A DNA stretch of 64,000 nt from Archangium sp. Its GTDB lineage: Bacteria; Myxococcota; Myxococcia; Myxococcales; Myxococcaceae. The position numbers and the translations under genes are program-made. Shown in pieces: positions 6,958-15,335 of this stretch. Each line of letters starts with the position of its first letter. The first letter of the stretch is position 1. The stretch covers positions 19,327 through 83,326 of the forward strand of contig JAUXRX010000039.1 of the NCBI GenBank assembly GCA_030681645.1, in the 5' to 3' direction. Under the pieces are notes generated by a model. The model ran no database searches, had not been told where the DNA came from, and saw only the letters and a list, made by a program, of their open reading frames with translations.

Positions 6958-9531
6958 TCAGAGCCCGTGCTTCGAGGCGAGCGCGCGCAGCTCGGCGTCT
7001 GCAGCGCCCGTTGCGGTCAGCGCCCTCACGATGGGCCTCGCATCTTCGAGGCGCCCCAGCTCGATCAGCACCTGCGCCAGCCGGCCCCGCTGCTTCGCCG
7101 GGGCGTCGTCGGCGCCCCCCGCCTTCTGGAAGATCTCGAGCGCGCGGACCAACGACGCCCTGGGGTCCTGGCCTTCCAGGCGTTGAACCCGGCCCAGCTC
7201 GAGGCACGAGACGCCCACGTCGACCTGGAAGCTCTCGTCGCTCTTCGCCAGCGCTTCCCGCAGGGCGAGGGCGCGGCCGTGCAGTTCCCGCGCGGCGGGC
7301 GCGTGGCCCTGCTTGCGCTCGACCCGCCCCACGTTGGTCAAGCCGTCGGCGAGCGCGGCCTGGACGAAGGCGTTCTCGGCCTCCTTCGCCAGCAGACGTT
7401 CGGAGATCTTCACGTCTTCGCGATACTCGGACAGCGCGCCCTCGAGCTTGTCCTGATCTTCACGCGCCCGGCCCAGGAACGAGTGGGCGGCCGAGAGCCC
7501 GTCCAGGCGGATGGCGTTCTCGGGATCGCGCGCGAGCGCGGCTTCGCTGAGCGCCACGGCCTCCGTCGCCAGCACCTCGGCTTCAGCCGGCTTGCCACCC
7601 AGCCGGGTAATCCGCCCCAGGTCATTGAGCGAGATGGACAGGTAGTCCTCGAGCTCGAGGTCCTGCGGGAAGTCGGTGCGCAGGGCGCGTGCCCGGCCCA
7701 GGTTCTCGCTGAACGAGGCCAGCGCATCCCGCGCCGCACCGACCGCCTCCTGCGCCCGGCCCAGGTAGAGGTACGACTTGGCCAACGCGAGGCGGACGTC
7801 GCGTGTCTTCGGCTCGACGCCCTGGAGGCCCTCGACTCCCCTCCGGTGCGCCTTCACCGCGTCGGCAGGTCGCCCCAGCGCGTAGAGAACGCGGCCCTCG
7901 TCGTTCGCTGCGTCGCCCGCCCGCGCCCGCAGGTCAGCGTCGGCTGGCGCGCGGTCGAGCAGCGCCTGCAAGAGCGAGCTGGCGAGCTCGAACTCGGTGA
8001 GGGCCACGGCCAGCTCGCCTCGTTGCTCCTCGTACACCCGGCCCTGAAGGTTGGCTGCCGCGGCCCGCAGCCCGTCGGTCTCGGCGTTGACGATGGCCCC
8101 CGCCAGCAGCTCGCGGGAGTTCTTGATCAACGCGGCGGCCTCGTCTCCCTTCGACTGGGCCAGCCGCACGGTGGCCAGCTGGTTGAGCATGCGCGCGCGC
8201 CGCTGCGGTGACAGCTCCTCGGCGGGCACGGTCTCGAAGTAGCTCTGCACCGCCTTCGAGACGTCTTCGAGCACGTCGAGGCGACTGGAGGGCTCGAGCT
8301 TCTTGCGCAGGTCGCCCAGCATGAAGTCCACCAGCTCTTCGGCGCGCGCGCGCGAGGCCTCGGCGCGCTCCCTCGCCGCCCGGGCTTCGCGCGCCTGCAG
8401 CACGGTGGACACCACGCCTCCCACGAGCGAGAGGCTCACCAGGCTCGCGGCGACGACCGCGAACCGGTTCCGCGCGAGGAACTTGCCCAGGCGGTAGCCG
8501 AAGGTCGCGGGGCGGGCGCGCACCGGCAGGCGGGCCTGAGAGCGGAGCAGATCGTCGGCGAGCTGATCGACGGTGGCGTAGCGCAGCTCAGGCTCCTTGC
8601 GCAGCGCGGTGAGGATGATGGTGTCGAGATCGCCGCCGAGGCGGGGCGAGGGCGGGTCTGCCTCGAGGATGGCGCGTGAGAGCGTCTCTCCGCTGCCTTC
8701 GAAGGGCCGCCGGCCCACCAGCAGCTCGTAGAGGATGACGCCCAGCGCCCAGACGTCGGCAGCGGTGGTGACGCGCTCGCCGCGCACCTGCTCCGGGCTG
8801 GCGTAGGCCGGCGTGAGCAATTGCTGGCCGGTCTTCGTGCGCTCTTCGCCGGGCTCCTCGCCGAGGACCTTGGCGATGCCGAAGTCGAGCAGCTTGAGCT
8901 CGCCGCCCGCGGTGACCAGGACGTTGCCGGGCTTGAGGTCGCGGTGCACCACCAGGTTGCGATGGGCGTACTGCACCGCGCTGCACAACTTCTGGAACAG
9001 CGCGAGCCGCCCCTCGACGTCGAGCTTCTGCTGGGTGCACCAGTCGAGCAGCGACTGGCCCTCGACGTACTCCATGACGAGCCATGGTCTCCCCTCGGCG
9101 GTCGCGCCTCCGTCGAGCAGGCGGGCGATGTTCGGGTGCTGGAGCGACGCGAGAATCTGCCGCTCGTCCCGAAAGCGCGCGAGCAGATCGTCGGTGTCCA
9201 GGCCTCGCCGCAGCAGCTTGAGCGCGGCCTGCATGGCGAAGACCCCGTCGGAGCGCTCGGCCAGGTAGACCGTGCCCATGCCGCCGCGGCCCAGCTCCTG
9301 CTTGATGTGCCAGGGCCCGACGTCGGGCGGGGGCGCTTCGACCGGCAGGTTGGCCGGAGCGTCGAGGAAGGCCCCCGCCCTGGCGTCGGCTGAGAGCAGG
9401 GAGCGCACCTCGGCCAGCAGCTCCGCGTCGCCGCCACACGCCTCGACCACCCAGGCCTCCCGCGCCTCGCCCTCGCGCTCGAGCGCCGCCTGGAACACCG
9501 CATTGACCCTCGCCCACAGGCTCGCGTTCAT
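6958..9531 (-). CDS. Ser/Thr protein kinase with transmembrane helix and TPR sensor region
   Basis: 857 residues from ATG 9531. Residues 1-70 are a helical leader. The kinase domain spans about 75-335: P-loop GRGGMGTVY (81-89), Lys105, catalytic loop HRDLKPGN (196-203), DFG (216-218) and APE-like SPEQ. All catalytic residues are present. One membrane helix (about 357-377) is followed by an Arg/Ala coiled coil and roughly 400 residues of TPR-like helical repeats, which should lie outside the membrane and may bind peptides or proteins. The gene is divergent from an ECF sigma gene only 24 bp away; kinases of this build often accompany ECF factors of this subfamily. The open frame continues upstream but there it is antisense to the sigma gene. 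Confidence 0.92.
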   Translation of the reverse strand: MNASLWARVNAVFQAALEREGEAREAWVVEACGGDAELLAEVRSLLSADARAGAFLDAPANLPVEAPPPDVGPWHIKQELGRGGMGTVYLAERSDGVFAMQAALKLLRRGLDTDDLLARFRDERQILASLQHPNIARLLDGGATAEGRPWLVMEYVEGQSLLDWCTQQKLDVEGRLALFQKLCSAVQYAHRNLVVHRDLKPGNVLVTAGGELKLLDFGIAKVLGEEPGEERTKTGQQLLTPAYASPEQVRGERVTTAADVWALGVILYELLVGRRPFEGSGETLSRAILEADPPSPRLGGDLDTIILTALRKEPELRYATVDQLADDLLRSQARLPVRARPATFGYRLGKFLARNRFAVVAASLVSLSLVGGVVSTVLQAREARAARERAEASRARAEELVDFMLGDLRKKLEPSSRLDVLEDVSKAVQSYFETVPAEELSPQRRARMLNQLATVRLAQSKGDEAAALIKNSRELLAGAIVNAETDGLRAAAANLQGRVYEEQRGELAVALTEFELASSLLQALLDRAPADADLRARAGDAANDEGRVLYALGRPADAVKAHRRGVEGLQGVEPKTRDVRLALAKSYLYLGRAQEAVGAARDALASFSENLGRARALRTDFPQDLELEDYLSISLNDLGRITRLGGKPAEAEVLATEAVALSEAALARDPENAIRLDGLSAAHSFLGRAREDQDKLEGALSEYREDVKISERLLAKEAENAFVQAALADGLTNVGRVERKQGHAPAARELHGRALALREALAKSDESFQVDVGVSCLELGRVQRLEGQDPRASLVRALEIFQKAGGADDAPAKQRGRLAQVLIELGRLEDARPIVRALTATGAADAELRALASKHGL

Positions 9532-9543
9532 GGCGCCACGCAG

Positions 9544-9549
9544 TATTCT
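9544..9549 (+). promoter_or_regulatory. -10-like element for the ECF sigma gene, leaderless start
   Basis: TATTCT lies six bases before ATG 9556. A start site seven bases downstream would be the ATG itself. There is no Shine-Dalgarno sequence in between, which fits a leaderless mRNA. Confidence 0.4.
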
Positions 9550-9555
9550 CGAAAC

Positions 9556-10104
9556 ATGTCGGACGAGGCGGGGGAAATCACGGCGCTGCTGGCGCACTGG
9601 CGCACGGGGGAATCGCAGGAAAAGCTCTTCGCGCTCGTCTTTGAGAACCTGCGCCGCATCGCCGCCAACCAGTTCAAGGGCGAGCGCGACGATCACACCC
9701 TGCAGCCCACCGCGGTGGTGAACGAGGCGTGGATGAAGCTCGTCGGGCAGCGCGTCGACTTCAAGGACCGCGCACACTTCTTCGCCATCGCCGCGCAGGC
9801 GATGCGGCGGATCCTCGTCGACCACGCGCGGCAGAAGCGGGCCCAGAAGAGGGAGACGCCGGTCTGGCTCGAGGAGCCGTCGACGGGCGGCGTGAACGTC
9901 GACGTCATCGCGCTCGACGACTCGCTGCAGAAGCTGGCCGCGCTCGACCAGGACCAGGCGCGGGTAGTCGAGCTCAAGTACTTCGCCGGGCTGACCAACG
10001 AAGAGGTGGCCGAGGCGATGGGCAACTCGGTGGCCACGGTGAAGCGCGCCTGGCAGGCCGCGCGTGCGTTTCTGTTCCGGGAACTGGGCGGCGAGGGCCC
10101 CTGA
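9556..10104 (+). CDS. ECF RNA polymerase sigma factor (PF07638/TIGR02999-type)
   Basis: 182 residues. Region 2 covers about 15-90 (LRRIAANQFKGERDDHTLQPTAVV, HFFAIAAQAMRRILVDHAR); LQPTAVVNEAW and RRILVDHARQKRAQKR are hallmarks of this ECF subfamily. Region 4 covers about 120-175 (LAALDQDQARVVELKYFAGLTNEE, then ATVKRAWQAARAFL), the helix-turn-helix that reads the -35 element. It redirects RNA polymerase to a small regulon. No anti-sigma factor is adjacent; instead a TPR Ser/Thr kinase is divergent 24 bp away, so control by phosphorylation is a reasonable inference. Its stop is 4 bp from the stop of the convergent secreted-protein gene. Confidence 0.93.
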   Translation: MSDEAGEITALLAHWRTGESQEKLFALVFENLRRIAANQFKGERDDHTLQPTAVVNEAWMKLVGQRVDFKDRAHFFAIAAQAMRRILVDHARQKRAQKRETPVWLEEPSTGGVNVDVIALDDSLQKLAALDQDQARVVELKYFAGLTNEEVAEAMGNSVATVKRAWQAARAFLFRELGGEGP

Positions 10105-10108
10105 CGGT

Positions 10109-11329
10109 TCAGCGAATGAAGTTGCCGTCGGTGCAGCAATAGAAGCCGGTGGCGGTGGTGGCCGGGTCCTGCTGCGCGTCGAAGTTGTCACCCGTGGTGG
10201 CGTTGGTGACGGCGGCAAAGTCGTCAGCGAGGCGGTCGGCGAGCCAGTAGCCGCTCAGCAGGACTTCCTGAGTGTGGGAGAGGGTCGCCGGCCCACGTGC
10301 GATCGTGAGCTCCTGAATCGTGCACAGCCGCGACGCGCTGTAGTTGGTAGCGCACGCACGCACGGCGCCCACCCAGGTCGCTGCCTGGGCCACGGGGCGC
10401 GTGCAGAGCACCTTCGTGCCCTCGGGTGAGCCGGTGGTTGCGAACCAGTGCGAGCGGAAGCCCAGAGGGCAGACGTACCCGTGCCCATGGTCGGCACGCG
10501 CGGGGGAGGTCGACGTGCCGTAGAGGGCGCCCACCAGGTAGTTCGCGGCGATGGTGGTCCCGCTCTGAATGAGGCCGGTGCCCGGGGTGAGGTCTGCCTG
10601 ACAGGTCACGGAGCCATTGGCGTTGAGGGCGGTCACGTGCTGACCCACCGGGCAGGTGAGGACCGTGCCGACCGGCAGGTACGCGCCGGCGTGGTTGTGA
10701 TCGGAGCGCGCGGCAGTCGTGGCCACACCTGCGCCCGCGAAGGCGACGGACACCGAAGAGCCGGCGATGGTGATCCCGGCCCCTGCCACGTAGGTCGTTC
10801 CGCCGCTGTCGGGTGCGCAGATGACCGAGCCACTCGCGTCGAGGCCGACGACCTTGTCAGTGCCGGTGCAGCCGAGCGACGCCCCGACGGGGAGGTAGGT
10901 GCCGGCGTGGGTGTGGTTGGCCCGCGCGACGTCGCCAGGCGTGAGGTTGCCCAGCGTGGCGCTGCTCGCCGAGAGGGTGGAGCGCACTGCGTAGGGCACG
11001 CTCGTCACCACGAGTCGCGGCGAGAGGACCTGGCCGTCGACGCTCACCTCGAGGAAGAGCGGGCGCCCATCGAAGATGACCGGCGTGAGCGGAGACTGGG
11101 CTCCGAGGGTCAGCGCGACGAGGCCGTTGTCCGCGCTGGCGAGGGTCGATTCGCTCCACGACTCCGTGCCACCGCTGGGTGTGTCGAAGAGCTTGAGCAG
11201 GAGCGTGTGGCTGCCCGTGAGCGGCGCGCCCGCGTTCGACAACCGCGCGCTGAGGGAGACCTGCTGAGGGACGTTCTGGGCGAGCGCGACGCTCGAGAAG
11301 ACCGCGACCGCGAGGAGGAGTGTTTTCAT
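10109..11329 (-). CDS. Secreted repeat protein with tail-fibre-like modules
   Basis: 406 residues. Signal peptide to about residue 18 (VALAQN). Residues 20-115 are a beta-rich domain (LRLSNAGAPLTGSHTLLLKL-type carboxypeptidase-regulatory look, VVTSVPYAVRS). Three degenerate modules follow: ARANHTHAGTYLPVG, ARSDHNHAGAYLPVG and ARADHGHGYVCPLG, each about 70 residues and with paired Cys. NHxHAGxYLPVG motifs occur in phage tail-fibre-like and secreted bacterial proteins. The C-terminal 110 residues (LCTIQELTIARG, FYCCTDGNFIR) resemble a small Cys-linked domain seen in myxobacterial secreted proteins. The ATG overlaps the stop of the upstream lipoprotein gene by 4 bp, so the two are co-translated. 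Confidence 0.8.
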   Translation of the reverse strand: MKTLLLAVAVFSSVALAQNVPQQVSLSARLSNAGAPLTGSHTLLLKLFDTPSGGTESWSESTLASADNGLVALTLGAQSPLTPVIFDGRPLFLEVSVDGQVLSPRLVVTSVPYAVRSTLSASSATLGNLTPGDVARANHTHAGTYLPVGASLGCTGTDKVVGLDASGSVICAPDSGGTTYVAGAGITIAGSSVSVAFAGAGVATTAARSDHNHAGAYLPVGTVLTCPVGQHVTALNANGSVTCQADLTPGTGLIQSGTTIAANYLVGALYGTSTSPARADHGHGYVCPLGFRSHWFATTGSPEGTKVLCTRPVAQAATWVGAVRACATNYSASRLCTIQELTIARGPATLSHTQEVLLSGYWLADRLADDFAAVTNATTGDNFDAQQDPATTATGFYCCTDGNFIR

Positions 11330-11688
11330 GGTTGGAGGACTGCTGAGCCTTCGAGGGAGATGGTGCCGCCGCTGGCGCGGACACGGGTGGGGGTGACAGC
11401 GAACTGAACGTCTGCGGTGACGCCGTTGGGCTGGGCGACGCGGCCAGCGGCTGACGAGAACTCGAGGACGTTGGGTGAGGCGGTGGTGCCGCCGCCGCCG
11501 CCGGTGGTGCCGCCTCCACCGCCGGTGAGGCCGCCGCCGCCTCCTCCGGTGGTGCCGCCTCCACCGCCGGTCGTGCCACCGCCTCCGCCGCCTGTTCCGC
11601 CGTCATCCCCTGTGGGGGGCATGCCGCAATTGCACCCAGCGCCGAACGATACGGCGGCGAGGAGCAACACTGCTCGTGTGGTGATCAT
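11326..11688 (-). CDS. Small Gly-rich lipoprotein
   Basis: 120 residues. Lipoprotein signal MITTRAVLLLAAVSFGAGC (Cys 19). Residues 30-70 are a (T/L)GGGGG linker. The last 50 residues form a short beta-like domain (VTADVQFAVTPTRVRASGG). It overlaps the downstream secreted repeat protein by ATGA, so the pair forms a two-gene operon, possibly with the lipoprotein as the anchor of the secreted partner. Function unknown. Confidence 0.75.
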   Translation of the reverse strand: MITTRAVLLLAAVSFGAGCNCGMPPTGDDGGTGGGGGGTTGGGGGTTGGGGGGLTGGGGGTTGGGGGTTASPNVLEFSSAAGRVAQPNGVTADVQFAVTPTRVRASGGTISLEGSAVLQP

Positions 11689-11846
11689 GAGGTCTCCAGC
11701 TCCAGACGCGCAGGCGGCTGGAAAAGAGGCTCACGAAAGGGGCTGACGGCGAGACGTGGCGGCACCGGTCGAGGGTCGCGCTCAACGGCGCGCGCACGCT
11801 CCGCCACCCAGCGGTCCGAACGACCCGTTGCGGGGTGGCGGCGTCG

Positions 11847-13058
11847 CTACTTGATCGCGCGTTGCGCGCGACGACGGAGCAGGAATGAGCCCAGGAACAA
11901 CGCCATCGGCTCGATGCTGGTGCAACCGCAACCACCCGGAGCGTCGCCGCCACCGCCACCGCCACCGCCGGTCGTGCCATTTCCGCCGCCCGTCGCGCTG
12001 CCTCCGCCGGTGGCAGTCCCTCCGCCGGCTCCTGTCGCGCCACCGCCACCACCCGTGCCCGCGTCGGGCGTGATCACCCCCGCATCGGGAACGGGCACGC
12101 CGCCATCGCTCGCCGAGGCGATCCCGAAGAACTCGGCCGCGTAGCGGCTCGAGCACACGCTCACGTCGAGAATGAACGGGCTCGGCGTGCCGCAGCCGCG
12201 CGCGGCGTCGATCGCCGTGCCGTGGCTCATGCCCGCCAGGCTCCACGACTCGACCAGGGTCACGCCCGCCGCGTTCCTGAACTCCCGGCGCGTGGCGATG
12301 CCCACGGTGCTCGTCGCGTCGGCCGTGAGGTCGACGCCGTTCACGTCGGTCCACTGGTCCACCTGCTCCTGCAGGTTGCCGGGCCGAACGGTGGTGTCGC
12401 TCGTGCCATGCCAGAGCGAGACGCGCGGCGCGGGACTCGAGCCAGCCACGGCGCGCACCAGGGCCCCCCACTGCGCAGGCGTCTGATCGGCCGGCGAGCT
12501 CATGCAGGTCAGCCCCTGGAGCTGCGTGGTGGCGCACGCGAACGGCAGCCCCGCCATCACCGCGCCGCGCGAGAACACGTCGGGCGCGACGGCGAGCAGC
12601 ACACCGGTCATCGCGCCGCCCGCGGACAGGCCCGTCACGTACACGCGCGAAGGATCGACTCCGCGGGTCGTGACCAGGTGCTGAACCATCTGCAGGATCG
12701 AGGTGACCTGCGGTCCGCTGCGCGTCTGCTGGTTGGCGGTGAACCAGTCGAAGCACGCGCTGTTCGCGGTCGTCTGCGGGTACGCGACGAGGAAGCGGTG
12801 CTGGGTGGCGAGCGTGTTCCAGCCCGTGGTCGCGTAGACGTCAGCCGTCTGGCCGCAGCCGTGCAACGCGACGACCAGCGGCGCGTTGGCGCCGAGGCCC
12901 GCGGGCTGGTGAATGAACAGCGAGAGTCCGCCGGGGTTCGTGCCGAAGCCCGTCACCGCGGTCAGCGCCTCGTGCTGGCTCGACCAGCCCTCACCGGTGA
13001 GCTCTGGCCCGCAGCCCGTGATGAAGAGCAGGGCGGTGATGATGCAGACGTGTCGCAT
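11847..13058 (-). CDS. Extracellular PHB-depolymerase/feruloyl-esterase-like hydrolase with MYXO-CTERM tail
   Basis: 403 residues from ATG 13058. The N-terminus is a lipoprotein signal (MRHVCIITALLFITGC). Residues about 40-310 are an alpha/beta hydrolase of the PHB depolymerase type: LVVALHGCGQ (oxyanion region), nucleophile GLSAGGAMT (GxSxG), LWHGTSDTTV (acid) and MSHGTAID (catalytic His). A DAG and TGGGG linker of about 55 residues follows, ending in GGCGCTS, a hydrophobic segment (IEPMALFLGSFLL) and RRRAQR. That is the tripartite MYXO-CTERM surface-sorting signal. It likely cleaves polyesters or plant-wall esters at the cell surface. Carrying both a lipobox and MYXO-CTERM is unusual. A longer start at 13073 is possible. 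Confidence 0.9.
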   Translation of the reverse strand: MRHVCIITALLFITGCGPELTGEGWSSQHEALTAVTGFGTNPGGLSLFIHQPAGLGANAPLVVALHGCGQTADVYATTGWNTLATQHRFLVAYPQTTANSACFDWFTANQQTRSGPQVTSILQMVQHLVTTRGVDPSRVYVTGLSAGGAMTGVLLAVAPDVFSRGAVMAGLPFACATTQLQGLTCMSSPADQTPAQWGALVRAVAGSSPAPRVSLWHGTSDTTVRPGNLQEQVDQWTDVNGVDLTADATSTVGIATRREFRNAAGVTLVESWSLAGMSHGTAIDAARGCGTPSPFILDVSVCSSRYAAEFFGIASASDGGVPVPDAGVITPDAGTGGGGGATGAGGGTATGGGSATGGGNGTTGGGGGGGGDAPGGCGCTSIEPMALFLGSFLLRRRAQRAIK

Positions 13059-13076
13059 GCGCCTCTCTGGCACAGC

Positions 13077-15272
13077 TCAGGGCACGCAGGCGGCGCGGTA
13101 TTTGATCTCGAGCGTCTCGCCCGGCGCGGGCGCCTTGTCCGGCGCGAAGACCACCGCGTTGAGCGTCAGGTCGAGCATCCAGTCGGAGGCAGGCACCGGC
13201 CGCCCGTCGATGGTCAGCTCGAGCTCGCTCGGGCTCGCCGGCAGGGAGCTCAGGTAGAAGGTGGTGCGGAAGCCGCAGGTCGGCGTGCCCAGCCCCACGA
13301 AGCTCTGCCACCACGATGGATTGCAGATGTCCTCGCGCGCACCGTTCGAGGCGGTGACGAGGCCCTGGTGTGTGCCGTCGTCCGCGGTCTCGACGGCGCA
13401 GGTGGAAGAGCTCAGCGCGGTCACCGCGCTCCACGAAAAGCGGGAGGCGGGACGCTGAGCCTGGAGCGCCTGCAGCGAGCTCATCGGGCTGGGCGACTGC
13501 TCGAGCGCGTCAGTGATGCACAAGCCGGAGAGGGAGCTCCCTGTCCTCAGTCCCGCGTCCTGGACGAGGTCCGCGGCGGGACCGATGCAGGCCTCGATCT
13601 CGGAGCCCACCGGGAGCGCGTCGAAGGCCGAGAGGGCGCGCTCGACGAACTGGGGATCGCCCGACGAGGTCCAGCGCATGCCCGCGTCGTTGGCGAGCAA
13701 CTGCGCGCTGGCCCCCGGAGCGCCGTCTGCGGCTGCGAAGCCCAACCGGGCGTCGATGCACCTGCTCGACATCGACGTGAGCATCGGGGTGAGGTTCGCG
13801 CGCACGCTCGCGCGCTTCGGCACGAACGACGGCGAAGCGTCGACCATCAGCAGCACGTCGATGATCGGCAGCGGGTCCTGGCGAAAGGTGTCCACGCTCA
13901 GTGGGTTCAGGTCGCCGCGGGCCTGCAGCGCGACGACCAGGTCGCCCTCTTCCAACGTCGAGATGAGCACCGCCCCCGTGTCCGGCCCGTAGTTGATCGG
14001 CCGGTACCTGAGCGTCAGCAGCACCGGCGTGCTGTTGCCGGGCTGAATCACCGTGGCCGCGGGTGGGCCGCTGACGAGGAAGAACTCGGGGCACGGCGCG
14101 GTGCCCGGACAGTTCGGGCCGCCGGGGCCCTCACCCGCGGCGGCGCCGACCACGACGGACTGCACCGTGATCGGCCGCGAGCACGCGTTGTAGAGCTGCA
14201 CGTTGCGGTTGGGCGAGGCGCAGTCGCGGCGCACCGTGCCGAAGTCGAGGGTTCTGGGCGCGATCACCAGGCACTGGACCGAGGGGGGCTCCACCCGAAT
14301 GGGCACCTCGAGCGCGGCGGTGCCGGCGGCCAGCACGCGCACCTTCCCGACCAACCCCGCCGGCGTCGACGGAGGCCGCACGCGGATGGCCCTCGACAGC
14401 ACCGCGCCCGGCGCGAGCCGCAGGGGCATCGGCCCTCCGCTCACGAACTCGAGGTGCCCCGCCGGCGTGGACTCGAGGGTGATCGCCTCGACGAGGCACG
14501 TGCCCGGGCCCTGGTGCGTGACGTCGAGCACACCGCCCCGGTTGATCAGCACCACCTCGGCGGGCGCCGAGAAGACGCAGGGCTCGTAGGCCTCCACCAG
14601 CGCCGCGAACTGAATCGTGACCTCGGGGCGCAGCGCGTCGTTCGAGGGGAACACGACTGACCACCGTCGCGCGCCGGGCGTGGTGACGAGCACCGAGAGC
14701 GGCACCTCGAGCAACGTCTGGGTCTCGACCGATGCAGGCGGCACCCACGGCTCACAGGTCGAGCCCACGAAGGTGCCCACGCAGAGCTCCGCGCCGTCGA
14801 CGCGCGGAGCTCCGAGCTTCAGGGCCGAGCCGGCGGTGCCCGCGTTCTGCACGACCAGCTTCGAGGTCGAGGCCCTCGGTGTTTCCCCGGTCACGAGCGT
14901 GATGGGCGGGAGCGTCACCTGCGCCGCCGCAGAGAAGCGGGGGCCGGTTCCTCTTCCCGAGAGCGCGACCTCCACGTCGCCGATCACCAGGGTGCCCGCG
15001 CGTGCTCCGAGGTCGGTGGGGGAGAAGCGCACCATGAGGCTCGAGGTCGCGCCGCCGCCCAGCGTGGCCCGCGCCTCTTCCACCGTGAAGTCGCCCGTCG
15101 CCTCGAAGGCGAGCGCCTGCGGTGCCGAGCCGCTGTTGGTGAGCACGAGCGCGACCCTGCGCGACTGACCCAACTCCACGTCGCCGAACACCATCGAGTC
15201 GTCGTGCACGAGCGGCGCGGGGCTGCACGCCGCGAGGAAGCACAGCACGGTCGTCAACGCGGGCAGACGCAT
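13077..15272 (-). CDS. Large lipoprotein with HYDIN/choice-of-anchor and vWA-like domains
   Basis: 731 residues from ATG 15272. Lipoprotein signal MRLPALTTVLCFLAAC (Cys 16). Residues about 25-430 contain repeated ASH/HYDIN-like beta-sandwich domains (VFGDVELGQSRRVALVLTNS, FGTVRRDCASPNRNVQLYNA), a common myxobacterial choice-of-anchor architecture. Residues about 445-640 look like a von Willebrand A domain with a MIDAS-type DASPS in IIDVLLMVDASPS. The C-terminus is a short beta domain with ELTIDGRPVPASDW. It is probably a surface adhesion or scaffold protein; no enzyme motif is seen. It lies 18 bp upstream of the esterase gene and probably shares its transcript. Confidence 0.85.
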   Translation of the reverse strand: MRLPALTTVLCFLAACSPAPLVHDDSMVFGDVELGQSRRVALVLTNSGSAPQALAFEATGDFTVEEARATLGGGATSSLMVRFSPTDLGARAGTLVIGDVEVALSGRGTGPRFSAAAQVTLPPITLVTGETPRASTSKLVVQNAGTAGSALKLGAPRVDGAELCVGTFVGSTCEPWVPPASVETQTLLEVPLSVLVTTPGARRWSVVFPSNDALRPEVTIQFAALVEAYEPCVFSAPAEVVLINRGGVLDVTHQGPGTCLVEAITLESTPAGHLEFVSGGPMPLRLAPGAVLSRAIRVRPPSTPAGLVGKVRVLAAGTAALEVPIRVEPPSVQCLVIAPRTLDFGTVRRDCASPNRNVQLYNACSRPITVQSVVVGAAAGEGPGGPNCPGTAPCPEFFLVSGPPAATVIQPGNSTPVLLTLRYRPINYGPDTGAVLISTLEEGDLVVALQARGDLNPLSVDTFRQDPLPIIDVLLMVDASPSFVPKRASVRANLTPMLTSMSSRCIDARLGFAAADGAPGASAQLLANDAGMRWTSSGDPQFVERALSAFDALPVGSEIEACIGPAADLVQDAGLRTGSSLSGLCITDALEQSPSPMSSLQALQAQRPASRFSWSAVTALSSSTCAVETADDGTHQGLVTASNGAREDICNPSWWQSFVGLGTPTCGFRTTFYLSSLPASPSELELTIDGRPVPASDWMLDLTLNAVVFAPDKAPAPGETLEIKYRAACVP

Positions 15273-15335
15273 GCTTCCTTCTATTCCTCTCTGGCGACCA
15301 GACGCCATGCGGTGAGGGGTGCTACGGGGTCAGTC

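Noticed and set aside
12222..14660. An 812-codon plus-strand frame across the esterase and vWA lipoprotein genes
   Set aside because: No recognisable motif, skewed composition, and both minus-strand genes have signal peptides and folds.
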